DNA of 64,000 nucleotides. Origin: E44-bin32 sp034430595. Lineage in GTDB: Bacteria > Chloroflexota > Anaerolineae > Anaerolineales > E44-bin32. The stretch spans positions 62,001 to 126,000 of the forward strand of contig DAOUEL010000031.1 of NCBI GenBank assembly GCA_034430595.1, written 5' to 3'. Both the position numbers and the translations under genes were made by a program. How positions within the stretch are numbered: position 1 is the stretch's first letter; each line of letters begins with the position of its first letter. Below are positions 32,201 to 40,476 of this stretch, piece after piece. The notes below the pieces were generated by a model. The model was not told the origin of the DNA. It saw only the letters and a program-made list of their open reading frames with translations, and searched no databases.

Positions 32201-33310
32201 TCAGCGATCCCGGTGCCGGATCCGACTGGCAGTAAAGCCCAGCACCAACGCCGTGCCGACAAGGATGATCGCCAGGTTGCGCAGGATGACAGCGGCCGGG
32301 ATCTGGGCTGCGGCGCTGGCACGGATGAGCATGCTCATGGCGACCGTCGGAACCCATGGCATCAGGCTGACCAGCCACCCTGGAATCAGCTCATCTAGCA
32401 CCACCAGAAACGGCGGCAGCATGAGCGGGATCACGGCAGCCCAGGCCCAACCCATGAGCTGCTGACGTGTGTGCAAGATGGTTCCGAGCAGCAGGCCGAT
32501 GCTTACCGTGAAGGTACATCCGGCCAGGATTGCCAGCCAGGCTACTCCCCAGTGCTGGATCACGGGTCCGTAAATCAACAGCGAGGGGATGCCGATCAAC
32601 AGGCCATAAAACAGCCCGGTCAGCGCCTTGGCAGCGACGACCATCCAGCTCGAGGCAGGAGAGACCATCAGCGCGTCGAGCGTGCGGGCGGATTTTTCCT
32701 CCATCATCAGGTTTGGGATAAAGGAGATGCCCAGCATGCACATCATAAAGATCGTCCCTAGCGAGGCTGTAAAGGCTGTGCCGTCGTTGTCCACCGCCGG
32801 GGAGATGCGGTTATCGCCAACTTCGATACGAACCGCCAAACCGGTTTCATTATAGATTGCAGTCTCTGCCTGCTGGACCAGTTCCTGCGCCTCGTCCCGC
32901 GAGACCCACTGCACGATATATCCCTGCAGTTCAGGCGTCTCTCCGGCTTCAACTCGGGCATCGAAATCAGCCGGAATCACCAGGCCGAGTTCGGGCTCGC
33001 TCCCGTCACCAATCCGGCGCTGGAGCGCCGGGAGGGATGGACTGCTCCTTACCTCGATCTCGCTGCTGTACTGCAGGTCAGCCAGTGATGTAGCCGGACC
33101 GACCTCATACAGGAAAACACGCGCCGGATCGGTGGCGCTGATCAGCGGCATGAAACGGTACAGGGCGACCATCATGACCGCCGTCACGATCACCGTCAAT
33201 GTGTTTTTATTTCGGATGCCCTCAAACATATCCTTGGCGGTAATCGCCAGGATAACCCGGAGCTTATCCCGGAACGGCATGCCTCGGTGTGCGTTCATCG
33301 TAGTTTCCAT
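32201..33310 (-). CDS. ABC-2 type transporter permease (NatB-like), first subunit
   Basis: A 369-residue permease with the same layout as its neighbour: an N-terminal helix (about 30-45, VIVTAVMMVALYRF), a large external loop to about 175, then five or six helices. EEKSARTLDALMVSPASS near 205-222 aligns with QEEKQTGTFSTLLVSPAS of the second permease, so the two arose by duplication. ATG 33310 has GGAGG nine bases upstream; the frame opens further back to 33400 inside the ATPase region and is rejected. Co-transcribed with the ATPase gene 31 bases upstream. Confidence 0.8.
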   Translation of the reverse strand: METTMNAHRGMPFRDKLRVILAITAKDMFEGIRNKNTLTVIVTAVMMVALYRFMPLISATDPARVFLYEVGPATSLADLQYSSEIEVRSSPSLPALQRRIGDGSEPELGLVIPADFDARVEAGETPELQGYIVQWVSRDEAQELVQQAETAIYNETGLAVRIEVGDNRISPAVDNDGTAFTASLGTIFMMCMLGISFIPNLMMEEKSARTLDALMVSPASSWMVVAAKALTGLFYGLLIGIPSLLIYGPVIQHWGVAWLAILAGCTFTVSIGLLLGTILHTRQQLMGWAWAAVIPLMLPPFLVVLDELIPGWLVSLMPWVPTVAMSMLIRASAAAQIPAAVILRNLAIILVGTALVLGFTASRIRHRDR

Positions 33311-33341
33311 GGTACGTACCTCCATTCTTTTGGTCAAACGG

Positions 33342-34094
33342 TCAGCCGCGTTCTTCAGCGACCGCTGTCGGTTGGTAGAGTTCGTAGCCGGTCTTCTCAA
33401 GAAAGACGTCTTCCAGCGTCGCCATCTCGCCCAGCTCGGCTTTCAACTCGGATGGCGGCGCAAGGGCGACGATCGCACCCTTGTTGATGATGGCTACCCG
33501 GCTGCACAGCCGGTCGGCTTCCTCCATGTAGTGCGTGGTGAGGAAGATGGTCACATCCTCTTGCGCCAGTTCGGCTACAAGTGAACGGATATCTCGTGCC
33601 ACTCCAGGGTCCAGGCCACGCGTCGGCTCATCCAGGAAGAGCACACGCGGTTGGTGCAGCAGCGCTCGAGCGATCATCAGGCGCTGGCGCATGCCGTTCG
33701 AGTATTTGCTCGTCTGCTCGCGAGCGCGGTCGGTAAGGCCGACCCGCTCCAGCACCTGGCCAACGCGTGTCTGCGGTATGCCGTACAGGCGGGTGTAGAA
33801 CTTCAGGTTGTCGAGCGCGCTGAATCGCGTGTACAGGTTCTGCTGCTCGAAAACCACCCCGATCTGCGGCTTGAGATCTTCGCGCTCCTCGACAATGTCG
33901 CAGCCCATCACACGCGCCCAGCCCGATGTCGGGCGCAGCTGACCGGTCAGCATGCGCAGCGTCGTCGTCTTGCCGGCACCATTCGGACCGAGAAATCCGA
34001 AGATCTCGCCGGCATGCACGTCGAAGGTGATGTGATCGACGGCGGTCAGCCCGTTGAATGTCCGGGTCAGGTCGGTAGCTTCGATACTTTTCAT
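33342..34094 (-). CDS. ABC transporter ATP-binding protein (NatA-like)
   Basis: A 250-residue ATPase. All motifs are intact: Walker A GPNGAGKTT (about 36-44), Q-loop in GVVFEQQNLY, signature YSNGMRQRLMIARAL (Y-S-N-G variant of LSGGQ, usual in NatA-type proteins) near 136-150, Walker B RVLFLDEPTRGLDP and the switch His in TTHYMEE. The EPTRGLDP D-loop is standard. AAGGGAG precedes ATG 34094. First gene of a three-gene operon with the two permeases; it is read in the same direction as the upstream ABC-LytTR gene but after a terminator. Confidence 0.88.
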   Translation of the reverse strand: MKSIEATDLTRTFNGLTAVDHITFDVHAGEIFGFLGPNGAGKTTTLRMLTGQLRPTSGWARVMGCDIVEEREDLKPQIGVVFEQQNLYTRFSALDNLKFYTRLYGIPQTRVGQVLERVGLTDRAREQTSKYSNGMRQRLMIARALLHQPRVLFLDEPTRGLDPGVARDIRSLVAELAQEDVTIFLTTHYMEEADRLCSRVAIINKGAIVALAPPSELKAELGEMATLEDVFLEKTGYELYQPTAVAEERG

Positions 34095-34204
34095 TGCAAA
34101 CTCCCTTGTTCAAGTGGCCAGGTCTCTTCGTTCGTGATCCATGTGCCCGGCCAATACTCGTTTTGAAAGCCACCTGCAGACTACGATATCGGGGAAGCGG
34201 CTGC

Positions 34205-34231
34205 AATAAAAAACCGCCGAACGGCGGTTTT
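34205..34231 (-). terminator. Rho-independent terminator between ABC-LytTR and NatA-like genes
   Basis: AAAACCGCCG and CGGCGGTTTT pair around AA (9-base stem with four-base loop in practice). On the minus strand the stem is followed by TTTTTTATT, a proper T-run. It lies 53 bases after the stop of the ABC-LytTR gene. Confidence 0.8.
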
Positions 34232-34283
34232 CGTGGGTTGAATGGCGCAGAATCACGCCATAAGTTGCTTGCGATGGAACAGC

Positions 34284-35300
34284 TCAGTAGCCGAGCAGCT
34301 CGCGCAGTTCGCCCGCAGCGGTCTTGCTGAGCGGGATCAAGGTGCCCTGCGCATCGTCCAGCCGCAAGCTGTAGCTGTCGCGGGTGAAGGGGATCACCTC
34401 GGTCACGTGCTGCAGGTTAACCAGGTAGCTGCGGTGCGCCCGGAAGAACCCACGCTGGACCAGGCGGGCCTCGAGTTCGCTCAACGTAAACTGTGTACTG
34501 AGAGCCTCGTCGTGCACGGTTTGGATTGTCGCCTTTCCCTCCTCGGCAGTGGCGAAGAGTACATCCGACGGATTCACAAGCGCGACGCTGCCTTCGTTCT
34601 TGACCGGAATTTTCAACGGTGATTCAGGGCCGGCGTCAGCGGTGGATTCAGACGTTTCGACGACCTGTCCACGCTGTATACGGTGGATCTGGTGGCAGAG
34701 GCCGGGGAGGTTGGCGTCATCGTCCCCCAGGATCAGCACGGCGGCGCCCCCCTCTGCCTGTTCACGGATCAAACGCTGCAGCAGCGAAATCGAGGACTGA
34801 TCGCAGCGGGCAAAGGGTTCACGCAGAATCAGGATGCGCGGTTGGTGCAGGATCGCCCGCCCGAACGCCAGCCGCCGCGCCAACCCGCCCGACAGGTCTT
34901 CGACCATGCTTGACCCCTGATCCCCCAGTCCTACATTGCTGAGCACATCCTCGACACGGTCGGTCTCCAGGCCATAAAGCCGGGCGAAAAATCTCAGATT
35001 TGAGCGGGCAGTCCGACGAGTGTATAAGCCGTCATCAGCAAAGAGCACACCCAGCGAAGAAGAACTGCCATCGAGATCCTCACCGCCAAGAAGAACCGTG
35101 CCGGCGGTAGGCCGGGCGCGCCCGATCAGGATCTCAAACAACTCGTCAATCCCGCTGCCAGCCGGACCGACCAAACCTACGATCTGGCCGGTGCGTACAC
35201 GCAGCGCCTCAAGATCGAGGACGGTTACACCATCAATATTCTTCTGGAGTCGGGTGATTTCGATCATCTGCGGGATATTCCCTTCGACAGTCGAGCCCAT
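34284..35300 (-). CDS. ABC-ATPase-like domain fused to LytTR DNA-binding domain
   Basis: A 338-residue fusion. Residues 12-225 are an ABC-ATPase-like domain (RVRTGQIVGLVGPAGSG, VEDLSGGLARRLAFGRAILHQPRILIL), but the Walker A lysine is gone (GPAGSGID at 45-52 in place of GxxGxGKS/T) and Walker B reads LILREP, its Asp replaced by Arg. The signature LSGG is kept. Residues about 240-335 are a LytTR DNA-binding domain: LSELEARLVQRGFFRAHRSYLVNLQHVTEV is diagnostic. Such ABC-LytTR proteins are known in other bacteria, where they probably regulate nearby ABC exporters. Here it probably binds DNA but does not hydrolyse ATP. ATG 35300 or ATG 35267 may be the start. Confidence 0.8.
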   Translation of the reverse strand: MGSTVEGNIPQMIEITRLQKNIDGVTVLDLEALRVRTGQIVGLVGPAGSGIDELFEILIGRARPTAGTVLLGGEDLDGSSSSLGVLFADDGLYTRRTARSNLRFFARLYGLETDRVEDVLSNVGLGDQGSSMVEDLSGGLARRLAFGRAILHQPRILILREPFARCDQSSISLLQRLIREQAEGGAAVLILGDDDANLPGLCHQIHRIQRGQVVETSESTADAGPESPLKIPVKNEGSVALVNPSDVLFATAEEGKATIQTVHDEALSTQFTLSELEARLVQRGFFRAHRSYLVNLQHVTEVIPFTRDSYSLRLDDAQGTLIPLSKTAAGELRELLGY

Positions 35301-35432
35301 CTTAGCATATTCTCGAGCGGCGGCATGCGTCGTGATTCCGCTTGCTTCAAACTCCCGTGATAGCGATACTGGGAAAGCAAGCTTTTAGAGCAAATGCATC
35401 CAATTGACAAAGTCGTAGTCAGGAATCGTGCG

Positions 35433-36176
35433 ATGAAGAAACCAACGGTCTACGAACCCGGGATGCCAGCCCGGATCATCGGCCGAATATGGGACACGCC
35501 GGTCGTCGTGGTTGACTGCAGCTGGGTCCCACTCACCCAAGTAGCCCTCTGGCCGATCATGAGCTGGCGCGCTGGACGGCTCGACCCGCAGCGTGGACCG
35601 GCCGAAAGGGCTGTGATCGGCGCGGTGACGACCCTCAGCACACTGGGCGTCGAGTGGGGCCACAACCTGGCTCATGTGGCAGCCGCGCACTTCGTAGGGC
35701 GGCCGATGGACGCCCTGCGGATCGTCTTCGGGATGCCGCTCTGCGTATACTACGATCTCGATCCGGGGGACGTCACCCCGCGCCAGCACATTCTACGTGC
35801 GCTCGGCGGACCGATTTTCAACGTGCTCACCGCAACCGCGGCTGGGATCTGGCGCACGCTGAGCAGCCCGGGCTCTTCCGGGCACGAGGTCGCTGGCACG
35901 ACCATGGGCGCTTCACTGCTGATTCTCGGTGCCGGGCTGCTGCCATACCCCGGGCTGGACGGTGGGCCGATTTTGAAGTGGTCGCTGGTCGAGCGCGGCC
36001 GCACTCAGGAAGCGGCCGATCGGACGGTGCAGGTTGTCGATGGGATGGTGGGAGCTGGACTGGCGGCGGGAGCGGTTGCCGCAGGCCGGAGCGGCCATCG
36101 CTGGCTGTCGGGGCTGCTTGCCCTGTTGGGCTTACTTGGACTTGGTTTCGCCGTTGGACTTCTACGCGAGGGTTAA
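35433..36176 (+). CDS. M50 (site-2-protease)-like membrane protein with altered metal site
   Basis: A 247-residue protein with several helices resembling the S2P/SpoIVFB family. The segment LGVEWGHNLAHVAAAHFVG (71-89) stands where HExxH is expected but has Val at the first His (VEWGH, 73-77). The third motif PGLDGGPIL with Asp176 is kept, as is GGPIFNVLTA (NxxxP-like) about residues 130-139. H77 and H81 (HNLAH) could still make a metal site of another kind. AGGA precedes ATG 35433; ATG 35394 is a longer option. It is divergent from the ABC-LytTR gene. Protease activity is doubtful. Confidence 0.55.
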   Translation: MKKPTVYEPGMPARIIGRIWDTPVVVVDCSWVPLTQVALWPIMSWRAGRLDPQRGPAERAVIGAVTTLSTLGVEWGHNLAHVAAAHFVGRPMDALRIVFGMPLCVYYDLDPGDVTPRQHILRALGGPIFNVLTATAAGIWRTLSSPGSSGHEVAGTTMGASLLILGAGLLPYPGLDGGPILKWSLVERGRTQEAADRTVQVVDGMVGAGLAAGAVAAGRSGHRWLSGLLALLGLLGLGFAVGLLREG

Positions 36177-36196
36177 CCGCTTCTGAGGAGATCCGA

Positions 36197-36715
36197 ATGC
36201 TCACAATCAGATTATTGATCGGTGCCGCCTTGGTCACGCTCGGCCGGAAGCTGTTCTGGTTCTTTGTCGCTGCCGTGGGTTTTGTCCTGGCCTTCTCACT
36301 CGCCTCGCGCGTGATAGCCGAAAGCGACAGCTGGCTGGTGTGGCTGATTGCGATCGGCGCTGGCCTGCTCGGGGCGCTGCTGGCGGTCTTTATCCAGCGC
36401 CTGGCGATCGGCCTGGCAGGTTTTCTGGGCGGTTTGCTTTTCGCCCTGGGCCTGGTTGAGCTGTTCAACCTGCAGCTCGGCGGCTGGACCTGGCTGGTCT
36501 ACCTGGTGGCGGGAATAATAGGCGCAGCGCTCATTTCGGCCTTCTTCGACTGGGCGCTGGTCCTGCTTTCGTCACTGAGCGGCGCCGTGTTGATCGCCCA
36601 GAGCCTGGATCTTGCCGAAGCGCAATCACTGCTGGTGTTTGGATTGGTGTTCGTCGTGGGGTTCATCCTGCAGGCGGGCTGGCTGCGCGCTGACCGGCGG
36701 AGGGAAAGCGGGTAA
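36197..36715 (+). CDS. TMEM198/DUF4203-like membrane protein
   Basis: A 172-residue protein made almost wholly of six or seven short hydrophobic helices rich in Gly and Ala, with a basic end ADRRRESG. The layout, with LVTLGRKLFWFFVAAVGFVLAF near the start, matches the DUF4203 domain found in bacteria and in TMEM198. No function is established in bacteria. GAGGAG seven bases before ATG 36197 decides the start; a longer open frame from 35654 is only the shifted reading of the upstream gene. Follows it by 20 bases, so both form one transcript. Confidence 0.65.
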   Translation: MLTIRLLIGAALVTLGRKLFWFFVAAVGFVLAFSLASRVIAESDSWLVWLIAIGAGLLGALLAVFIQRLAIGLAGFLGGLLFALGLVELFNLQLGGWTWLVYLVAGIIGAALISAFFDWALVLLSSLSGAVLIAQSLDLAEAQSLLVFGLVFVVGFILQAGWLRADRRRESG

Positions 36716-36910
36716 CTGACATTTCAGCGGTGCCCCATATCACCGTCGAGAAACCGGATCTCGACCTCCGACGAACTTTATGGCGTAGCCCCATCGAAGG
36801 TATAAAATTTATGCTATCCTGACCCCTCACTGGATGCAGGAATTTCGTTCCCGTGGCACTCCAGTCCGCGAACCAAGAGAGTCCAGTTTGAAAGGAAAAC
36901 GACCTCACCA

Positions 36911-37765
36911 ATGAAGACAACACTCCGCAGTCAAACGAAGGAAATCGTCATCGACACAGATGGTCCGTTCGTGATCATCGGCGAAAAGATCAACCCAACC
37001 GGCCGCAAGAAGCTCGCCGCACAGCTCAAAGAACGCAACTTTGACTATGTGCGCGACCTTGCGATCAAGCAGGTCGCGACCGGAGCCGATTTACTGGACG
37101 TCAACGTTGGCGTTCCAGGCGAGGATGAAGTGGTGCTGCTGCCCGAAGTCTGTAAGGTCGTAGCCGAAGCCACAGACATGCCGCTTTGCATCGACTCCGC
37201 CAATCGCGAGGCACTGGCAGCTGCGCTGGCTGTCGTCCCCGGTAAACCGCTCATCAACTCGGTCAACGGCGAGGAAAAATCGCTGCAGGCCGTGCTGCCG
37301 GTGGTGAAGGAGTTCGGCGCGGCGGTCATCGGCTTGACCATGGATGACGACGGCATCCCGGACGACCCGGAAGTGCGGCTTTCAATCGCCGAGAAAATCA
37401 TCGAGCGCGCCGGCAAGCTCGGCATTCCTGCCGAAGACATCATCATCGATCCACTCGTGCTCACGGTCGGTGCCGACAGCAAGGCCGGTTGGATTACGCT
37501 GCAAACCATTGAATTGGTACGCCGGGAATTCGGCACCAACGTCAACCTGGGTGCCAGCAACGTATCGTTCGGTCTGCCCGAACGCCACATCATCAACCAG
37601 GCTTTCCTGGGCCTGGCGATCGGTGCCGGCGCCAGCTGCGCTATTACCGATCCAATCAAGCTCAGCCTGACAATACGGGCGATCGATTTGCTGCGCGGTC
37701 GGGACGACTTCGCCGGCCGCTACATTAAGCACTTCCGGGATCTATCCGCCCTGGAAGGCAAGTAG
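36911..37765 (+). CDS. Methyltetrahydrofolate-corrinoid methyltransferase-like (pterin-binding, DHPS family)
   Basis: A 284-residue TIM-barrel protein of the dihydropteroate-synthase-like methyltransferase group (AcsE, MtgA, MtvA and the folate domain of MetH). Seen: IIGEKINPTGRKKL (20-33), GADLLDVNVGVPGEDE (about 57-72), KPLINSVNGEEKSL (about 114-127), DDDGIPDDPEV, DIIIDPLVLTVGAD and NVNLGASNVSFGLPERHIIN, all pterin-contacting segments. It moves methyl between 5-methyl-THF and the cobalt of a corrinoid protein; the direction depends on partners. GAAAGG stands ten bases before the start. It opens the C1/corrinoid block. Confidence 0.85.
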   Translation: MKTTLRSQTKEIVIDTDGPFVIIGEKINPTGRKKLAAQLKERNFDYVRDLAIKQVATGADLLDVNVGVPGEDEVVLLPEVCKVVAEATDMPLCIDSANREALAAALAVVPGKPLINSVNGEEKSLQAVLPVVKEFGAAVIGLTMDDDGIPDDPEVRLSIAEKIIERAGKLGIPAEDIIIDPLVLTVGADSKAGWITLQTIELVRREFGTNVNLGASNVSFGLPERHIINQAFLGLAIGAGASCAITDPIKLSLTIRAIDLLRGRDDFAGRYIKHFRDLSALEGK

Positions 37766-37771
37766 CGCTGG

Positions 37772-38458
37772 ATGCCGGTGCTGACGGACTGGTCGCTGGC
37801 AATTGACGTCGATGCCGTGCTGCGTGGACAGGGTGCGGATCCGGATAAAATCCGTCGCCGCAGCCCGCGGCTGGTTGAGGCGGCCGGGCAGGCGCTCGAA
37901 AAAGCCATTGTACTTCTCGCGCCGCAGGTCCTGTACGAGCGACTGTTTGTGAAAGAGGTACGCCACGAACAGGTCCATCTCCAGGGCGGGGAACACCTGC
38001 AGGGCGGACGCCTAGCCCAGCACCTTGGCGGTGCGCGCGAGCTGGCCGTCGTGCTGTGCACGATCGGTGATGCGCTCGAAGCTTATACGAGCGAGATCGC
38101 GAAAGAGAACATCGTTTATGGTCTGGCACTGGATGGCGTCGGTTCGGCCAGCGTCGAGGCACTGGCCAACGCGGTCTGCGCCTCGTTTGAAGCCGAAGCC
38201 AGGGAATCCGGCCTGCAGGCAAGCATCCCGCTCAGCCCGGGAATGGTCGGTTGGCCAGTTGAGCACGGGCAGCCGCAGATCTTCGATCTCCTCGATCCGG
38301 CCGAAATCGGCGTGCAGCTTACAGCGAACATGCTCATGATCCCACGTAAATCTTTAACCTTCGTGCTCGGGTTCGGCGAGAAGATGAACGAGTCCACCCG
38401 GACCTGTGACTGCTGCAGCCTGCAGGACACCTGCCGCTACCAGGATCACTATGCCTGA
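37772..38458 (+). CDS. Vitamin-B12-dependent methionine synthase activation-domain-like protein
   Basis: A 228-residue stand-alone relative of the MetH C-terminal activation domain. Seen: GRLAQHLGGARELAVVLCTIGDALE (about 76-100), the conserved SPGMVGWPVEHGQPQIFDLL (about 154-173) and a C-terminal cysteine cluster C212, C214, C215, C221. Such proteins sit next to pterin methyltransferases and probably bind the corrinoid partner or SAM to reactivate Co(II). The Cys-rich end may hold an iron-sulfur cluster, as in related proteins with CxxC-type tails. Six bases after the methyltransferase; overlaps the next gene by eight bases. Confidence 0.7.
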   Translation: MPVLTDWSLAIDVDAVLRGQGADPDKIRRRSPRLVEAAGQALEKAIVLLAPQVLYERLFVKEVRHEQVHLQGGEHLQGGRLAQHLGGARELAVVLCTIGDALEAYTSEIAKENIVYGLALDGVGSASVEALANAVCASFEAEARESGLQASIPLSPGMVGWPVEHGQPQIFDLLDPAEIGVQLTANMLMIPRKSLTFVLGFGEKMNESTRTCDCCSLQDTCRYQDHYA

Positions 38459-40280
38459 GACAACGCCAAAAAGACATCTGACCATTGACTTTGAGCCCAT
38501 CGGTCGGCGAACCGAGATCGAACCGGGTCGGAATCTGCTCGAGGCGGCACGGAGCGCCGGCGTCGACCTGGTCTCGGTTTGTGGAGGATACGGCTCCTGT
38601 GACAGCTGTCGTGTGCGCTTGATGGTCGGCGACCTCAATCCACCAACCCTGGAGGAACATGACATCTTCGAACCGGAGGAACTGGAAGCAGGCTATCGGC
38701 TCGCCTGCCAATCCGTTCCGCAGACGGATGTCAAAGTCGAGGTGCCGCCCGAATCGCTGGCCACAACACAGCGCCTGCAGATCGAAGGCCAGGAAGTCGA
38801 AATCTTTGGTGCGCCCATCATAAGGGCTTTTGACCTGCAGATTGAACCGGCCTCCCTCAACGATCTGCGCTCGGACACCGGCCGCCTGCAAGATGCTTTG
38901 AAGGATGCCGGCATCGAGCGAATTCATTTTAGCCCGCAGGTTCTGCGAACGATCTCGGGCGTGCTGCGGGAGAATGGCTGGCACATTCGCGCTGCCGTAC
39001 GCAGTGAGCAAATCGTCGGACTGCTGCCAGCCGAGACTACCTTAGCTGGGCTTGCAGTTGATGTCGGTACAACTAAGGTAGCGGGCTATCTTCTCGATCT
39101 GGATTCGGGCGAGACACTGGCGAAGGCCGGGATCATGAATCCGCAGATTAGCTACGGTGAGGATGTAGTCAGCCGTATTGCCTACACGGATTCCCACACC
39201 GAAGGAAGGGTTGAACTCCAATCGAAGCTGATCGAGGCGATAAACAGCATGCTGGGTGAGCTGTGCAGCGAAGCGCAGATCGACCGGGACCAGATAGTAG
39301 AAGCGGTCATCGTCGGCAACACCGCCATGCACCACCTGCTCGCCGGACTGCCTGTCCATCAACTTGCCATGGCGCCCTACGTGCCTGCAGTCGGTGAAGC
39401 GCTCGACCTCTACGCCGCCGATCTGGGACTGATGATCGCTCCAGGTGCGCTGGTGCATTTCCCCCCCAACATCGCCGGGTTTGTCGGTGCCGATCACGTC
39501 GCCATGGTACTGTCAACCGATCTGTGGCAGACAGACAGGACGGAAATCGCGCTCGACATCGGTACCAATACAGAAATCACTCTGGCACATCACGGCCGGC
39601 TCTTAAGCTGCTCGTGCGCCTCCGGTCCAGCTTTCGAAGGCGCACACATTCGCGATGGCATGCGCGCTGCACCGGGTGCGATCGAACGGGTGCAGATTCT
39701 GGATGGCGAGCCGATGGTATTCACAATTGGTGGTCAAGCACCGGTCGGAATCTGCGGTTCGGGCATCCTCGACGCCGTTTCCGAGCTGATCAAAGCTGGA
39801 ATCATCGATCAGCGCGGGTCGCTTAAAGCAGGCGCGCCGCGAGTCCGCAAGGGCGACAACTCAAAACATCAGCAGTATCTATTGGTTCCGGCCGGTGAGA
39901 GCGGCCATGGCCGGGAAGTGGTCGTCACCCGCTCTGATGTAAATGAAATCCAGCTGGCGAAGGGAGCTATTCGAGCCGGGATTGAAATCCTGCTTGAGGA
40001 GGCCGGGATCGAGCCCCTGGATATCGATTCATTTATCGTCGCCGGCGCATTCGGCACCTACCTCGACGTGGGCAGCGCCGTGACGATTGGGATGTTCCCC
40101 GACCTGCCGCGCGATCGCTTTCAGCAGGTCGGGAACGCGGCGGGCACCGGCGCCCGTCAAATGCTGGTTTCGGCCGAGCGCCGCCACATCGCCGATCAGA
40201 TTCGTTCCCAGGTCGAGTACATCGAGCTGACAACCCATCCTGATTTCGAAGGCCGCTTCACTCGGGCACTCTTTTTTTAA
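38451..40280 (+). CDS. ASKHA-domain corrinoid activation protein with N-terminal 2Fe-2S ferredoxin (DUF4445, RamA/RACo-like)
   Basis: A 609-residue reductive activator. The N-terminal plant-type ferredoxin has C44, C50, C53 and C86 (Cx5Cx2Cx32C). After a linker (about 90-195), an ASKHA ATPase-fold domain follows: GLAVDVGTTKVAGYLLDL (phosphate 1), HHLLAGLPVHQLAMAPYVPAVG, IALDIGTNTEITL (phosphate 2) and VAGAFGTYLDV near the end. RACo/RamA-type proteins use ATP and an electron from the cluster to return Co(II) corrinoid to Co(I). Start ATG 38451 overlaps the upstream stop. It serves the methyltransferase system of this block. Confidence 0.85.
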   Translation: MPETTPKRHLTIDFEPIGRRTEIEPGRNLLEAARSAGVDLVSVCGGYGSCDSCRVRLMVGDLNPPTLEEHDIFEPEELEAGYRLACQSVPQTDVKVEVPPESLATTQRLQIEGQEVEIFGAPIIRAFDLQIEPASLNDLRSDTGRLQDALKDAGIERIHFSPQVLRTISGVLRENGWHIRAAVRSEQIVGLLPAETTLAGLAVDVGTTKVAGYLLDLDSGETLAKAGIMNPQISYGEDVVSRIAYTDSHTEGRVELQSKLIEAINSMLGELCSEAQIDRDQIVEAVIVGNTAMHHLLAGLPVHQLAMAPYVPAVGEALDLYAADLGLMIAPGALVHFPPNIAGFVGADHVAMVLSTDLWQTDRTEIALDIGTNTEITLAHHGRLLSCSCASGPAFEGAHIRDGMRAAPGAIERVQILDGEPMVFTIGGQAPVGICGSGILDAVSELIKAGIIDQRGSLKAGAPRVRKGDNSKHQQYLLVPAGESGHGREVVVTRSDVNEIQLAKGAIRAGIEILLEEAGIEPLDIDSFIVAGAFGTYLDVGSAVTIGMFPDLPRDRFQQVGNAAGTGARQMLVSAERRHIADQIRSQVEYIELTTHPDFEGRFTRALFF

Positions 40281-40333
40281 CTGAATGTCCAGCTCTACAG
40301 CTCCCAAGCGAGTTATGGCATTACCCACACGCT

Positions 40334-40362
40334 TGAGGCTGAAGAATGATTCTGCTACCATG
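40334..40362 (+). promoter_or_regulatory. Candidate promoter for molybdenum hydroxylase genes
   Basis: TTGAGG (40334-40339), a 17-base spacer and TACCAT (40357-40362) form a near-consensus promoter. Its transcript would have a leader of about 105 bases before ATG 40477. Confidence 0.4.
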
Positions 40363-40476
40363 TGCTGGTCATGAGCAGGCGGTCGGCCCTAGTTGATCCG
40401 GGGTCGGCGTCGGATCTCCCCATCCCTCGAAAAGTGCCAGCTAGCTCACACCAACATTACAATCGAGAGCGTGATC

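Noticed and set aside
35654..36715. A 353-codon open frame with an extended N-terminus before the DUF4203-like gene
   Set aside because: Its first half is only the shifted reading of the M50-like gene; GAGGAG and the first membrane helix place the start at 36197.
36716..36910. B12 or other riboswitch before the pterin methyltransferase gene
   Set aside because: Two small stems exist (36745-36765 and about 36830-36866), but no B12 box or other conserved riboswitch core was found.
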